From CALHRB01 sp964473465 (GTDB lineage: Bacteria > Bacteroidota > Ignavibacteria > Kapaibacteriales > UBA2268), in contig CAYYPE010000020.1 of the NCBI GenBank assembly GCA_964473465.1, positions 1-27,986 on the forward strand: DNA of 27,986 bases, read 5' to 3'. The notes beneath the pieces are model-generated. The model did not search any database. It was given only the letters and a program-made list of their open reading frames with translations, and had not been told where the DNA came from. The position numbers and the translations under genes were made by a program. Positions within the stretch are counted from its first letter, which is position 1. Every line of letters starts with the position of its first letter. This document shows, piece by piece, positions 7,217 to 15,885 of the stretch.

Positions 7217-8128
7217 TTACTTCTTTTTTGTTGGTTTATTTTTTTTCGTGTCTTTTTTTGGGGGAACATATTGTTTATAATCAATGAGAGTGTAATTTGT
7301 ATTAATGTAGTGATAACCGGGTTGCTTGTCTTCCTCAGTCAAATGAATCGTTAATTTTTGTTCGACTGTTGAAAAAAAGTGAATCGGGATTCCTCGGGTG
7401 GCACTAAGGTCAAACACACCAAAACCATTGATAACGTTTGTAACTCTTAGCTGATTATTGTCAATAATTGTTCTAACGCTGCCTTGACCTGTTTTAATAA
7501 ATTCGAGTCTTATGCAATTTTCATTAAGTGTGTCAATAGTTCCTTTCAATCTGAAAAGAGAGGATTGTCTAACAAGAGGAATGGGCACTCCGTTTTCGGG
7601 CAAATCATCAAGCGATTTGACAGACCAAGTTTCATTAAGTTCTTTGCAATGAGCTCCAAGAGTAATAAGAAGATTTGGCTGAAAAGCACCACCGGGAGAC
7701 ATATCGAATTTCAGGCTGTCGTCTGAGCCATAGTTCAGCCGATAACCGAGAGAGTCAATCAAAATCCAGCAGGACCTTCCTACAAAGTTATGATTTTCGA
7801 CTTTGACATCCTTTGTTTCCTTATAGGATTCAGTGGCTTTATAGGATAAAAGCTTCATAGAAAGGAAAAAATTGTTGTCGAAGGAGAGAGAATCACATAC
7901 AATCTGCCATATTTCCTCCCTTACCCTCAAAAGTGGTGAATCGTAGTCAATGGAAATACTATCAAAAGAAAATGCTTTATAAATCAGCGTATCTTTCAGC
8001 TTAAAATTATATTTGAAGCAAAGAGTATCACTGGATAAAAATTTTTCATCCACATTGGTTTGCTGTCCAAATGTGGATGAAAAAGTAAAAAGAAATATGT
8101 TAATAAAAGCAAGGGCAAAAAATTTCAT
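7217..8128 (-). CDS. Secreted protein of unknown function with lysine-rich tail
   Basis: This 303-aa protein has a Sec signal peptide (MKFFALAFINIFLFTFSSTFG-QQ). I do not recognise the family. The body is rich in alternating polar and hydrophobic strands and contains no obvious catalytic motif. The last 15 residues are strongly basic (PPKKDTKKNKPTKKK), which could bind anionic envelope polymers or be a disordered tail. There is no T9SS sorting domain, so periplasm or outer-membrane inner face is likely. It lies between a lipoprotein gene upstream and the DUF2304 gene 20 bases downstream, all on the same strand. Confidence 0.7.
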   Translation of the reverse strand: MKFFALAFINIFLFTFSSTFGQQTNVDEKFLSSDTLCFKYNFKLKDTLIYKAFSFDSISIDYDSPLLRVREEIWQIVCDSLSFDNNFFLSMKLLSYKATESYKETKDVKVENHNFVGRSCWILIDSLGYRLNYGSDDSLKFDMSPGGAFQPNLLITLGAHCKELNETWSVKSLDDLPENGVPIPLVRQSSLFRLKGTIDTLNENCIRLEFIKTGQGSVRTIIDNNQLRVTNVINGFGVFDLSATRGIPIHFFSTVEQKLTIHLTEEDKQPGYHYINTNYTLIDYKQYVPPKKDTKKNKPTKKK

Positions 8129-8200
8129 AAATCAAAAAGCAAACCAAATAATAACAAATTACAAAAATATCAATTCTTTTGATTTGCTTTTAATAAAAAA

Positions 8201-8821
8201 TTATAGTGAAACCTCGAATCTGATAGCAATATCAAATCTTGCCCAGATAAAAGGAAAGGATTCTCTATTACCTTGTTGCCATTTCACTTTGCTGTATTCT
8301 GAAACAATATAGAATCTGGGATTAATTTTCACGGCTTCTTCGATAATTTTAGCAACATCCTCAGGGACAACCAGAATATGTTCGGGATTGCGATAGTAAT
8401 TGGCAACATTTACGTTGTTAAAAGTTCCAAGAAGATATCTTTTCCCCGGATCTGAAGACATTTGACCGCCTTCCTGAAAAACGAGATAGAATTTAATGAA
8501 TTCAAATTCAACGTTATCAGTCTTTGGATTGAAAGGTTTGTTATTAGCAAGGTGCAATGAATCAATCCAATAATTAAACTGAATAAACTGGGCTTTCTTT
8601 ATTCGGTCTTTGTTATCTCTGTATTGTTTGTAATCATCAAGGTTAACAAAATCAATGGTTGTGTCGGGAGCGAATTTATTTCGATATTGGGAATCGAACA
8701 AGATAGCTAATTGAAACTTAAAACTGCTGAGTGCATCAATAGTATTCTGGTAGCAAGAACTCAGAAATAAAACAGACAGCAAAGAAACAGTCAATATAAT
8801 GTATTTGTTTTTATTTTTCAT
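8201..8821 (-). CDS. Lipoprotein of unknown function
   Basis: This 206-aa protein has a lipoprotein signal: basic n-region MKNKNK, hydrophobic core and lipobox LSSC with Cys23. No domain is recognised in the mature part. An AAGGAA-type ribosome binding site precedes the ATG at 8821. It lies 20 bases after the stop of the outer-membrane barrel candidate, so the two are probably co-transcribed and may work together at the outer membrane. Confidence 0.75.
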   Translation of the reverse strand: MKNKNKYIILTVSLLSVLFLSSCYQNTIDALSSFKFQLAILFDSQYRNKFAPDTTIDFVNLDDYKQYRDNKDRIKKAQFIQFNYWIDSLHLANNKPFNPKTDNVEFEFIKFYLVFQEGGQMSSDPGKRYLLGTFNNVNVANYYRNPEHILVVPEDVAKIIEEAVKINPRFYIVSEYSKVKWQQGNRESFPFIWARFDIAIRFEVSL

Positions 8822-8841
8822 AGTTTATTCCTTTTAATTTA

Positions 8842-9990
8842 TTAGTCATTCTTTTTAATACGTTCGTAGCGTTCGATTTTTTCATATCGTTCAATAGATT
8901 CAGTTGTTTCTTTCTTCTTTCCCCATTCAGCGAACCAGAATGTTAATCCGATATTCAAGATAGGCTGAGATGCGAGAGCAGCATCAGCATGCAATTCGAT
9001 TATTCCGGTTCTGTATGATAAGCCTCCAAGAAGTCTATAACTATTAAATGATTCCAGATCAAAAGAAAGAGGACCACCAGCCCTGACTTCGGGGTAAGGA
9101 TTATTAATAGCATCAAAATCAAAGACACTTGCTTGTTCTCTCTCGGCTTTGAATTCGCCAGAGAGGCCCTCAAATTGAATTCCACCATAAGCTGTTAATC
9201 CAAAATCCCATGATTTTGAAGCATGAAGACCGACAGCGAATGTTGAGAGAGAAAAGCCGGGATCTCTGTTCATGCTATGGTAAGCAAAATGAAGTGCTAA
9301 TCCTATCTGGTCGGCAGGGTCAAATAAATTGAAAAAGTGGTCGAATTGTTGTTTAAGTGCCACTGCCCAATAAACCATCATTTCGTTTTGGACGGGGAGT
9401 GGTAAGAATCTAAGTCTTAATTCGGTTCTGGTAGGGAAACCAGCAATTAATTGGATAGCAGGAAGACCTGCCATAAAGGATATATCATTACCTTCGGCAA
9501 AATATGCTGATTTGTAGGTGCTGTCAAAAACTTGTCTTCCGTTATAAGAGGTTGAACTTGCATACTTATTTTGAGGAGCGGCAAAAATAGTTGTCGAAGG
9601 ACCACCATAAACTGTTGGCTGCTTATAAGTTCCACCAACGTCCTTTATGATTGTTCCGTCAGCAAGCAGGGCATTTTTGACAATATTGGTATTTCCATAA
9701 GCAATTGGGAGTTCAGCGTCAAATTGTCTCTGGTCATCAGGAATAAACATACCCATAATGGATATATCCAAGCCGATTGACCAATAGTCGGGATATAGAG
9801 CTCTTGTGAAAAGGTTGGAGTTCATGCTTTCGCCAAGAGAAGTGATAAGAGGTTTAAAATAACCCTGCATATTTTTCTCAGTGAAGAATGTAAAATTCTT
9901 CGTGAGTTTGATTGGTTCAGTTGACATTAGATTTGTCGAGGCAGATAGAATGATAGCAAGACATAATAGAGCCGAAGGAAGTTTTCTCAT
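8842..9990 (-). CDS. Outer-membrane beta-barrel candidate (DUF6588-like)
   Basis: This 382-aa protein has a signal peptide (about 1-24). Many amphipathic, aromatic-rich strands follow (for example RTELRLRFLPLP, DFGLTAYGGIQFEG, YRLLGGLSYRTGIIELHADAAL). It shows the features of Bacteroidota barrel families such as DUF6588; that name is tentative. The barrel would be expected to end at ...NIGLTFWFAEW, but a charged 26-residue tail follows, containing RYEKIERYERI. That tail lies outside a normal barrel terminus and comes from a short DNA repeat (CGTTCGTAGCGTTCGA...). AAAGGTAAGCTT precedes the ATG. It is the first gene of a probable run with the lipoprotein. Confidence 0.65.
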   Translation of the reverse strand: MRKLPSALLCLAIILSASTNLMSTEPIKLTKNFTFFTEKNMQGYFKPLITSLGESMNSNLFTRALYPDYWSIGLDISIMGMFIPDDQRQFDAELPIAYGNTNIVKNALLADGTIIKDVGGTYKQPTVYGGPSTTIFAAPQNKYASSTSYNGRQVFDSTYKSAYFAEGNDISFMAGLPAIQLIAGFPTRTELRLRFLPLPVQNEMMVYWAVALKQQFDHFFNLFDPADQIGLALHFAYHSMNRDPGFSLSTFAVGLHASKSWDFGLTAYGGIQFEGLSGEFKAEREQASVFDFDAINNPYPEVRAGGPLSFDLESFNSYRLLGGLSYRTGIIELHADAALASQPILNIGLTFWFAEWGKKKETTESIERYEKIERYERIKKND

Positions 9991-10100
9991 AAGCTTACCT
10001 TTTTATAAATTATTAAATATAAAATTAGAGATACTGAAACTATAACTTAATAAAAAATTTGCAATAGGTAATTAATATTTTTTTTATGTATCTTAATTTT

Positions 10101-11903
10101 TTAATTTAGTCTATTTCTGATAATTCTTATCTTGTTCCTTGCTTCTTCAAGATAAATGGAGCGGGGATATTTTGAGAGCAAGTCAGTATATTTTTCGATA
10201 GCATTATCATAATTACCTTCGGCTAAGTAAGAATTTGCAATCGTTATCAAAGCAAGATCACCGTAGATTGTTTCTTTATATTTGTCTAATAATAATTCCA
10301 TTGTTTTGATGGCGTCGGAGAATTTTGATTGTGAAAAATAAATCTGAGCAATCCTTATCAGACTCAGTTCAGCGAGATTGGACATAGGGGCTGATTCATA
10401 GGCAGACATGTAATTTTCAATTGCCAGATTATAATTTTTCTGAAACTCTAATAATTCAGCTTTAGAGAATAATGTGAAAGCTTTGTTGAAATTGCGGTTC
10501 TGATCGATGAATAAAATTCTTTCGATCGCATCATTAGCAACATCAGTATTTGTAAGATTGGAAATTTCGATATATCTAGAATAAGCGGAGTCAATATTGC
10601 CGCTATAATATTCAATTTCAGCGAGTTTATAGAGGGCATAGTAGTATTCTTCAGGAGATAGTTTTTCGAATTTCTTTCGAACATTAGAAAACAATAATTT
10701 TGCATCCTCCAGTTTATTTTGCATCAAATATATAGTTCCCAGCAGATTGGAAGCACTTGCAGATAATCTGCGATTACCTGATACTTTGAGCAATGTATTT
10801 AATTCATTTGCTGCTTTTTCAGGTTCATTCAGCTGATATAAGTAAAGATTTGCAATCCTGATATAGGCTTCGTCAGAGTTCTGACTATTAGGAAATTCGC
10901 TGATTATGCGTCGATATCTGTCAATAATGTCAAGAACTTTGCTTTTGCTTAATTTCTCATCTTTTGTAATTGAAAGTTCTAAGGTTTTAGCATATCCAAA
11001 TAGAGCGTTTTGAAAGAAAGTATTTGATTTACCCTGATCAATCAGATAAGCGTAGGCTTCAAGAGCAATAGAATATTCCCCGTCTCTAAGCGAAATATTT
11101 GCAAAATTTAGGATTTCGTAGCCTTTGGCATTAACAAGCTTGTCAATTTGTTTGAATTGTTCAAAAGCTTCTTGATGATTGTTGATTAACCTTAAATACC
11201 AAGCGTAAAGACGCCTGAATTCGGGGTCATCAGAATTTTTATATCTTTTTCTTAATTCTTCAAGAATGTAAGCTTTAGATTCAGTTGAATTGATTAAGGC
11301 ATTGATGCGACCTTGAGTAATAGGTTGATTGCGGGATTCCTCAAAATACTTTAAAATTTCCTCAGTTCCTTCTTTGTAATTGTTAAGTATAGTATATAAC
11401 TGGCTGAGTTCATCTGAAAAAATTGAGGAATTATTTAAATTCGCACGTCCAGTTTTATATGTATTAATGGCTTTTTCAAATAAACGGAGGGAAATCTGGA
11501 TGGCTGCAACATCAATATATGTCTGGTTATCATTTGGAAAGAGTTCAATTGCCTGATTCCATTTTTTTGAAGCCTCATCGAATGAGCCGGTCAGCCAGAG
11601 GATTTCACCATAAAGAGCCAATAGGGAGGATGTTTTTTTGATATTTAAATGATTTTCAATAAATGGAATTAAATCTTTAAATTGATTAAGTGCTTTGTTG
11701 GTTCTGATTACACCATAGAAAAAATCATCTCTTTCGGGTCGGATATCATACAGTTCACGCCACAGCCGTGAAGCATTTTGAAAATCCCCATTTTTCTCGT
11801 AGCTTTCCGCTAATTTAATCTTTTCAGTGAAATTATATTGACTGTTCAGGAAGCTGAAAGAAATTAATAAAAATAACGTTATGATATTTATAATTCTAAA
11901 CAT
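10101..11903 (-). CDS. Secreted or periplasmic TPR-repeat protein
   Basis: I start this protein (600 aa) at the ATG at 11903 rather than at the TTG at 11921, because a clean signal peptide begins there (MFRIINIITLFLLISFSFLNS) and the TTG lies inside the preceding gene. The rest is tetratricopeptide repeats along almost the full length. The last ones (for example AELSLIRIAQIYFSQSKFSDA and ALITIANSYLAEGNYDNAIEKY) resemble BamD/YbgF-type outer-membrane assembly or cell-division TPR proteins. No enzymatic domain is seen. It begins 7 bases after the stop of the PsbP-like gene, indicating an operon. A scaffold role in the envelope is likely; the partner is unknown. Confidence 0.8.
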   Translation of the reverse strand: MFRIINIITLFLLISFSFLNSQYNFTEKIKLAESYEKNGDFQNASRLWRELYDIRPERDDFFYGVIRTNKALNQFKDLIPFIENHLNIKKTSSLLALYGEILWLTGSFDEASKKWNQAIELFPNDNQTYIDVAAIQISLRLFEKAINTYKTGRANLNNSSIFSDELSQLYTILNNYKEGTEEILKYFEESRNQPITQGRINALINSTESKAYILEELRKRYKNSDDPEFRRLYAWYLRLINNHQEAFEQFKQIDKLVNAKGYEILNFANISLRDGEYSIALEAYAYLIDQGKSNTFFQNALFGYAKTLELSITKDEKLSKSKVLDIIDRYRRIISEFPNSQNSDEAYIRIANLYLYQLNEPEKAANELNTLLKVSGNRRLSASASNLLGTIYLMQNKLEDAKLLFSNVRKKFEKLSPEEYYYALYKLAEIEYYSGNIDSAYSRYIEISNLTNTDVANDAIERILFIDQNRNFNKAFTLFSKAELLEFQKNYNLAIENYMSAYESAPMSNLAELSLIRIAQIYFSQSKFSDAIKTMELLLDKYKETIYGDLALITIANSYLAEGNYDNAIEKYTDLLSKYPRSIYLEEARNKIRIIRNRLN

Positions 11904-11910
11904 AATCAAT

Positions 11911-12492
11911 TTATTTGTCAAATTTTAGTGATAAAATCAAATTTTCAAACTTTGTGTCAAATTCGGAGAATTCTTCGAGAAAAGCCCAAAATCTGAAAAT
12001 ATATTGATAACCATTTTTATAAATAACAACCAATTTATTCCTAATTGGTTTACCATAATTCAAATCATAGACTAGTCTATACATAACCAGTCCATTTCGG
12101 TTTTCTTCTTCATTTTCTTCCTGATAAATTACTTTATTCTGCAAAATAATATCAAATAATTTGTAATAATTATTTTTGAAATCCTGATAAGACAAAGGAT
12201 TTTTTTTGTGAATGGATATGTCAAAATAAGGCAGTTTATTTCCTCTGAATAAAAGAGTATTCCACTTATTTTCATCATCTGTTTGTTTTGCTGAACCTAA
12301 GGTTGCAGAACCTGAAACAAAATCAGAAACATCAGGAAGAATATCGTTCATTTCCGCCTTAACAATAGACCAGTCTGATGGATAAGAGAAAGAAAAATTA
12401 TATTTCTCAGATTTAAAAATCTTAAGTTCTTCAAAACCAAATATCTGATAGGACATTAATATTAACAAAATAAAAACATTTCTCATATTCAT
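11911..12492 (-). CDS. Secreted PsbP/DUF1795-like protein
   Basis: This 193-aa protein has a short signal peptide (MNMRNVFILLILMSYQIFG). It then opens with FKSEKYNFSFSYPSDWSIVKAE, the start pattern of PsbP-like and DcrB/DUF1795-like domains (...Y.F.FSYP..W). The strands following (NKLVVIYKNGYQYIFRFWAF...F...F..IL.S..F) match the usual ending of such domains. In bacteria these are small ligand- or partner-binding modules with no single known role. It is first in an operon with the TPR protein and is divergent from the DUF1800 gene across a 168-base intergenic region. Family assignment is by motif memory only. Confidence 0.65.
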   Translation of the reverse strand: MNMRNVFILLILMSYQIFGFEELKIFKSEKYNFSFSYPSDWSIVKAEMNDILPDVSDFVSGSATLGSAKQTDDENKWNTLLFRGNKLPYFDISIHKKNPLSYQDFKNNYYKLFDIILQNKVIYQEENEEENRNGLVMYRLVYDLNYGKPIRNKLVVIYKNGYQYIFRFWAFLEEFSEFDTKFENLILSLKFDK

Positions 12493-12618
12493 TTTGGGCT
12501 AATTAACTTAAATGTCAGTTATAATTACGTATAAAAAGAATTTTATTTTTATGCCGATAATTTATCATTTAAATGTAACATTATCATAATTCTGACATTA
12601 ATATTAAAAAGAATTTGT

Positions 12619-12626
12619 TATATTTG
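12619..12626 (+). promoter_or_regulatory. Candidate -7 box for the DUF1800/DUF1501 operon
   Basis: TATATTTG matches the Bacteroidota sigma-70-type -7 consensus TAnnTTTG, 34 bases before the ATG at 12661. I see no convincing -33 TTTG partner, so this is tentative. Confidence 0.3.
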
Positions 12627-12660
12627 AAAATCATATATATTTAACAATAGTGGAGAAACT

Positions 12661-14256
12661 ATGAAACGTAGGGACTTCTTTGATGGCTTAGTTATAGCAC
12701 AGCCAGACAATTCTCATGTTAATAGAATTGAACTTACTCATCCGGAGCGTGATATTCAAGCAGGGTTAGAAAAATATACCGAATTATTTGGTAGAAAAGA
12801 AGCTTATCATTTATTACGCAGAACAACATTTAATGCCACACCAGAAGCAGTAAAAACAATAGAAGGAAAAACTGCAGACGAAGCTGTTTCTATGATTTTA
12901 GGAACAGGAGCTGAAGCTTTGCCAAAACCTCCTCAGGAAAAATGGACTAATACACCAGAAGAAAATCCTCTCGAACAGATTCCTGAAATTAAATCGCAGA
13001 TCGAAGGGGTTCTATGGACAAATTATTACAACTTTGTAAACTGGTGGATTTATTTGATGCAAAGAGATGAATTTCCTGCTGTTGAGAAGTTCACTATGTT
13101 TTTAACTACTGTCTGGACCATCGAGTTTACTTATGACACACTTGCTTTAATTCCTTCACCGCTACTTTTAAAAAATAATCAAACATTAAGAAGGCTGAGA
13201 CTTGGGAACTACAAGGAAATTGCGGAAGAAATGACTCTTGACGGTGCTATGCTGCTATATCAAAGCCTTTTCTATTCATCCGGAAAAAATCCGAATGAAA
13301 ATTATATGAGGGAATTGATGGAATTGTTTACTATGGGAATTGGTAATTATACCGAAGGTGATATCAAGCAAGGTTCAAAAGTCCTTACCGGTTGGAGAAC
13401 ATCACCATATTTTGGTCAGCCCGGATTCAAAGGATATTTTAACACATATTTTTCACCAGCAGACCACGACATCGGTGCAAAGACATTTATGGGGGAAACT
13501 ATACCAGCGAGAGATGCAGCATCAAATACTGAAGATCAGGTGTTGAACGAAGAGGTTAGGGTATTGCTGAACATTATGTTTACACAAAGATCTATGCCAA
13601 TAGCCAGATTTGTGTGTGACAAAATTTATAGATATTTTGTTTACAGTAACCCTGCAGGCAACGATAACGGTGTTATAGAGGAGCTTGCTAAGATTTTCAT
13701 TGCTAATAACTTTAACCTGAAACCTGTTTATGAAGCATTATTTACAAGTAAACATTTCTACGATGAAGGAAATATTGGAGTTCAGCTAAAAACCCCACCA
13801 GAATTTATAATTAACTTTCAAAGGCAGTTGGGAATATTCTGGCAAAATACCCTTACTGCTATACACAGTTTGGAGCAGGAATTATACGACCCGCCGAATG
13901 TTGGTAGCTGGAAAGGATATAGAAGCTGGATAAGCACAAAAACATTACCATTAAGATATGATTTTGCCAAATCAATGGTAAATACTTTGTCAAATAAACA
14001 GCTTATAAATTTTGGGAAAAGAATAAATGACTATCAAACAATTGACAAATTCATCAAAAATCTTGAAGAGTTATTCTTCCCGAAGGAAATTCCTCAAGCA
14101 AGACACCTAAAGTATAAGCAAAAACTCTTGCAATATGCCGAAACAACAGAAGAGAACTGGGGTAACCTTATAGAGTCCGAGAATGATAAGGCTGCCAATG
14201 GTATAAAGCAATTACTTTTATCATTTATTAAAGCTCCTGATTTTCAATTATCTTAG
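12661..14256 (+). CDS. DUF1800 family protein
   Basis: This 531-aa protein belongs to DUF1800. It has the N-terminal HLLRRTTFNATPE pattern, the central NENYMRELMELFTMGIGNYTE motif and the SRP-like C-terminal half with PPNVGSWKGY..WIS. A GGAG site five bases upstream supports the ATG at 12661. DUF1800 genes nearly always precede DUF1501 genes, as here (10 bases between them). The N-terminus MKRRDFFDG keeps a twin-arginine pair but lacks a hydrophobic segment, so it has no recognisable signal of its own. It might stay cytoplasmic, or travel bound to its DUF1501 partner (inference). Biochemical function is not established. Confidence 0.9.
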   Translation: MKRRDFFDGLVIAQPDNSHVNRIELTHPERDIQAGLEKYTELFGRKEAYHLLRRTTFNATPEAVKTIEGKTADEAVSMILGTGAEALPKPPQEKWTNTPEENPLEQIPEIKSQIEGVLWTNYYNFVNWWIYLMQRDEFPAVEKFTMFLTTVWTIEFTYDTLALIPSPLLLKNNQTLRRLRLGNYKEIAEEMTLDGAMLLYQSLFYSSGKNPNENYMRELMELFTMGIGNYTEGDIKQGSKVLTGWRTSPYFGQPGFKGYFNTYFSPADHDIGAKTFMGETIPARDAASNTEDQVLNEEVRVLLNIMFTQRSMPIARFVCDKIYRYFVYSNPAGNDNGVIEELAKIFIANNFNLKPVYEALFTSKHFYDEGNIGVQLKTPPEFIINFQRQLGIFWQNTLTAIHSLEQELYDPPNVGSWKGYRSWISTKTLPLRYDFAKSMVNTLSNKQLINFGKRINDYQTIDKFIKNLEELFFPKEIPQARHLKYKQKLLQYAETTEENWGNLIESENDKAANGIKQLLLSFIKAPDFQLS

Positions 14257-14266
14257 AGAGGAAAAA

Positions 14267-15844
14267 ATGAAAAGAAGAACATTTGTAAAAAATACTGCAG
14301 CAGTTACAGCTGCATCATTAATAGCACCTAATGTATTAACATCGAAATCTTTATTTGAGTTCAAACCAGTTGATAAAATAATGGGGCTTGATGATGATAA
14401 TATTGTTATTATCATTGAACTTTTCGGAGGAAATGACGGATTAAATTCTGTTATTCCTGCCTATGATGATACATATTATAACATAAGGCCTAATCTGGGT
14501 GTTCCTTCAAACATTGCTAAAAGGTTCGAAACAACTGATATATATTTTCATCCTCTTTTGGTGCAGGGCATTCATAATGATGGTTTTATGCGTTTAATGG
14601 CTGATGGCAGGCTTGCTATAATTCAGGGAATAGGTTATGAAAACCCAAATCTTTCGCACTTCAGGTCGGAGGATATAATATTAAGCGGTATTAATTCTTC
14701 TGACCCAAAAGTGAAACTTCTGGAAGGTTGGTTAGGAAGATATATTGCAATGAAGCTGACGAATTTCCCGTTTGAAATTCCGGAACATCCTATTGCCATT
14801 GAAATTGGGGGAACTTTATCTATGTTACTCAAGAGTAACAAAGGGGATATGGGTATAGCTTTCACAGATCCCCAAAAGTTCTATGAGCTTGGTGTTGGAT
14901 TAACTCCTGAAGAAGATCTTTCGACAGGCACAACAGTATTTGATTCCGAATTCAATTTTGTTAATATTATTGCACGTCAGTCTGAGAAATATTCTTCCGA
15001 AGTTTTGAAAGCTTATAATGATGGCAAATCGAAGTTGAAGGTTAAGTATAGCAATGGGCTTGCCAAAAGATTTGAAATGATATCAAGTTTGATTGCCGGT
15101 GGACTGAAGACAAAGTTCTTTTTCGTAAAGCTTAGCAACTTTGATTCACACGCTCAGCAGCAAAACGCTGATTATTACACTGGTCAACATCCAACTTTAT
15201 TATGGAACGTTGCTTCGGCAATATCAGAATTTCTTGACGATGCAGTTCAGCAAGGCTGGGCAGACAGAGTTGTCGGAATGACAATTTCTGAATTCGGTCG
15301 CAGACCTTCGGAAAACGGAAGCCGGGGCACAGACCATGGGGCTGCTTCGGTGCAGTTTGTTTTTGGAAATTATGCGAAAGGTGGTTACTTCGGGAATAAA
15401 CCAAACCTGAATGATTTGGATGAGGCGGGTAATCAGAAGATGCAATATGATTATCGTCGGGTTTATACAGATTTTCTGCAAACATGGCTTGGGGCTACTT
15501 CAGATGAGGTTAAAAATGTTTTCGGAACTGAATTTTTACCACTGGGAGTTCTCAAGAAAAGACAATTATCTGTTGAAAATCCAATAATTGTAAATGATGA
15601 TATTTTTGTATATCCAAATCCTACTTTTGGCGAAGTTACTGTTACATTCGAGCTGAAATCATTTTCTGAAGTTGATATATCAGTGTTCAATTTGTTAGGA
15701 AGGATAGAAAAGAAAATTTCAAAAGGCTGGTTTGATGCCGGTTATCATAAAATCAAATTCCAAATTGAAAGAAGCGGAAATTACTTTATTTCAATTTCTA
15801 CACACGAACAGCGAATTACCAAAGAATTCACTGTCCTAAGGTAG
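14267..15844 (+). CDS. DUF1501 family protein with Tat signal and T9SS sorting domain
   Basis: This 525-aa DUF1501 protein belongs to the alkaline phosphatase/sulfatase-like fold group. It shows FGGNDGLNSVIPAYDD (about 54-69), NLSHFRSEDI, SEFGRRPSENGSRGTDHGAAS and GGYFG. The N-terminus MKRRTFVKNTAAVTAASLIAP has the RR-x-F pattern of a twin-arginine signal. The last about 80 residues form a type A T9SS sorting domain (VYPNPTFGEVTV...LLGRI...G.YFISI). It should be folded in the cytoplasm, exported by Tat and then moved to the surface by T9SS. An AGAGAGGAAAAA site precedes the ATG. The operon with DUF1800 ends in the hairpin at 15862-15881. Substrate unknown. Confidence 0.9.
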   Translation: MKRRTFVKNTAAVTAASLIAPNVLTSKSLFEFKPVDKIMGLDDDNIVIIIELFGGNDGLNSVIPAYDDTYYNIRPNLGVPSNIAKRFETTDIYFHPLLVQGIHNDGFMRLMADGRLAIIQGIGYENPNLSHFRSEDIILSGINSSDPKVKLLEGWLGRYIAMKLTNFPFEIPEHPIAIEIGGTLSMLLKSNKGDMGIAFTDPQKFYELGVGLTPEEDLSTGTTVFDSEFNFVNIIARQSEKYSSEVLKAYNDGKSKLKVKYSNGLAKRFEMISSLIAGGLKTKFFFVKLSNFDSHAQQQNADYYTGQHPTLLWNVASAISEFLDDAVQQGWADRVVGMTISEFGRRPSENGSRGTDHGAASVQFVFGNYAKGGYFGNKPNLNDLDEAGNQKMQYDYRRVYTDFLQTWLGATSDEVKNVFGTEFLPLGVLKKRQLSVENPIIVNDDIFVYPNPTFGEVTVTFELKSFSEVDISVFNLLGRIEKKISKGWFDAGYHKIKFQIERSGNYFISISTHEQRITKEFTVLR

Positions 15845-15861
15845 AAATAATTTTTTTATAT

Positions 15862-15881
15862 AGGGGGCTGTCATGCCCCCT
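15862..15881 (+). terminator. Intrinsic terminator after the DUF1501 gene
   Basis: AGGGGGC pairs perfectly with GCCCCCT around a 6-base loop (TGTCAT), followed by GTTTTC on the plus strand. It lies 17 bases after the DUF1501 stop, between two convergent genes. On the minus strand an A-rich run follows, so it serves mainly the plus-strand operon. Confidence 0.7.
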
Positions 15882-15885
15882 GTTT

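Noticed and set aside
11904..11921. TTG start for the TPR protein at 11921
   Set aside because: It lies within the preceding gene, and the ATG at 11903 begins a clean signal peptide.
15132..15485. Minus-strand frames inside the DUF1501 gene
   Set aside because: They are antisense shadows of a conserved coding sequence, without signals of their own.
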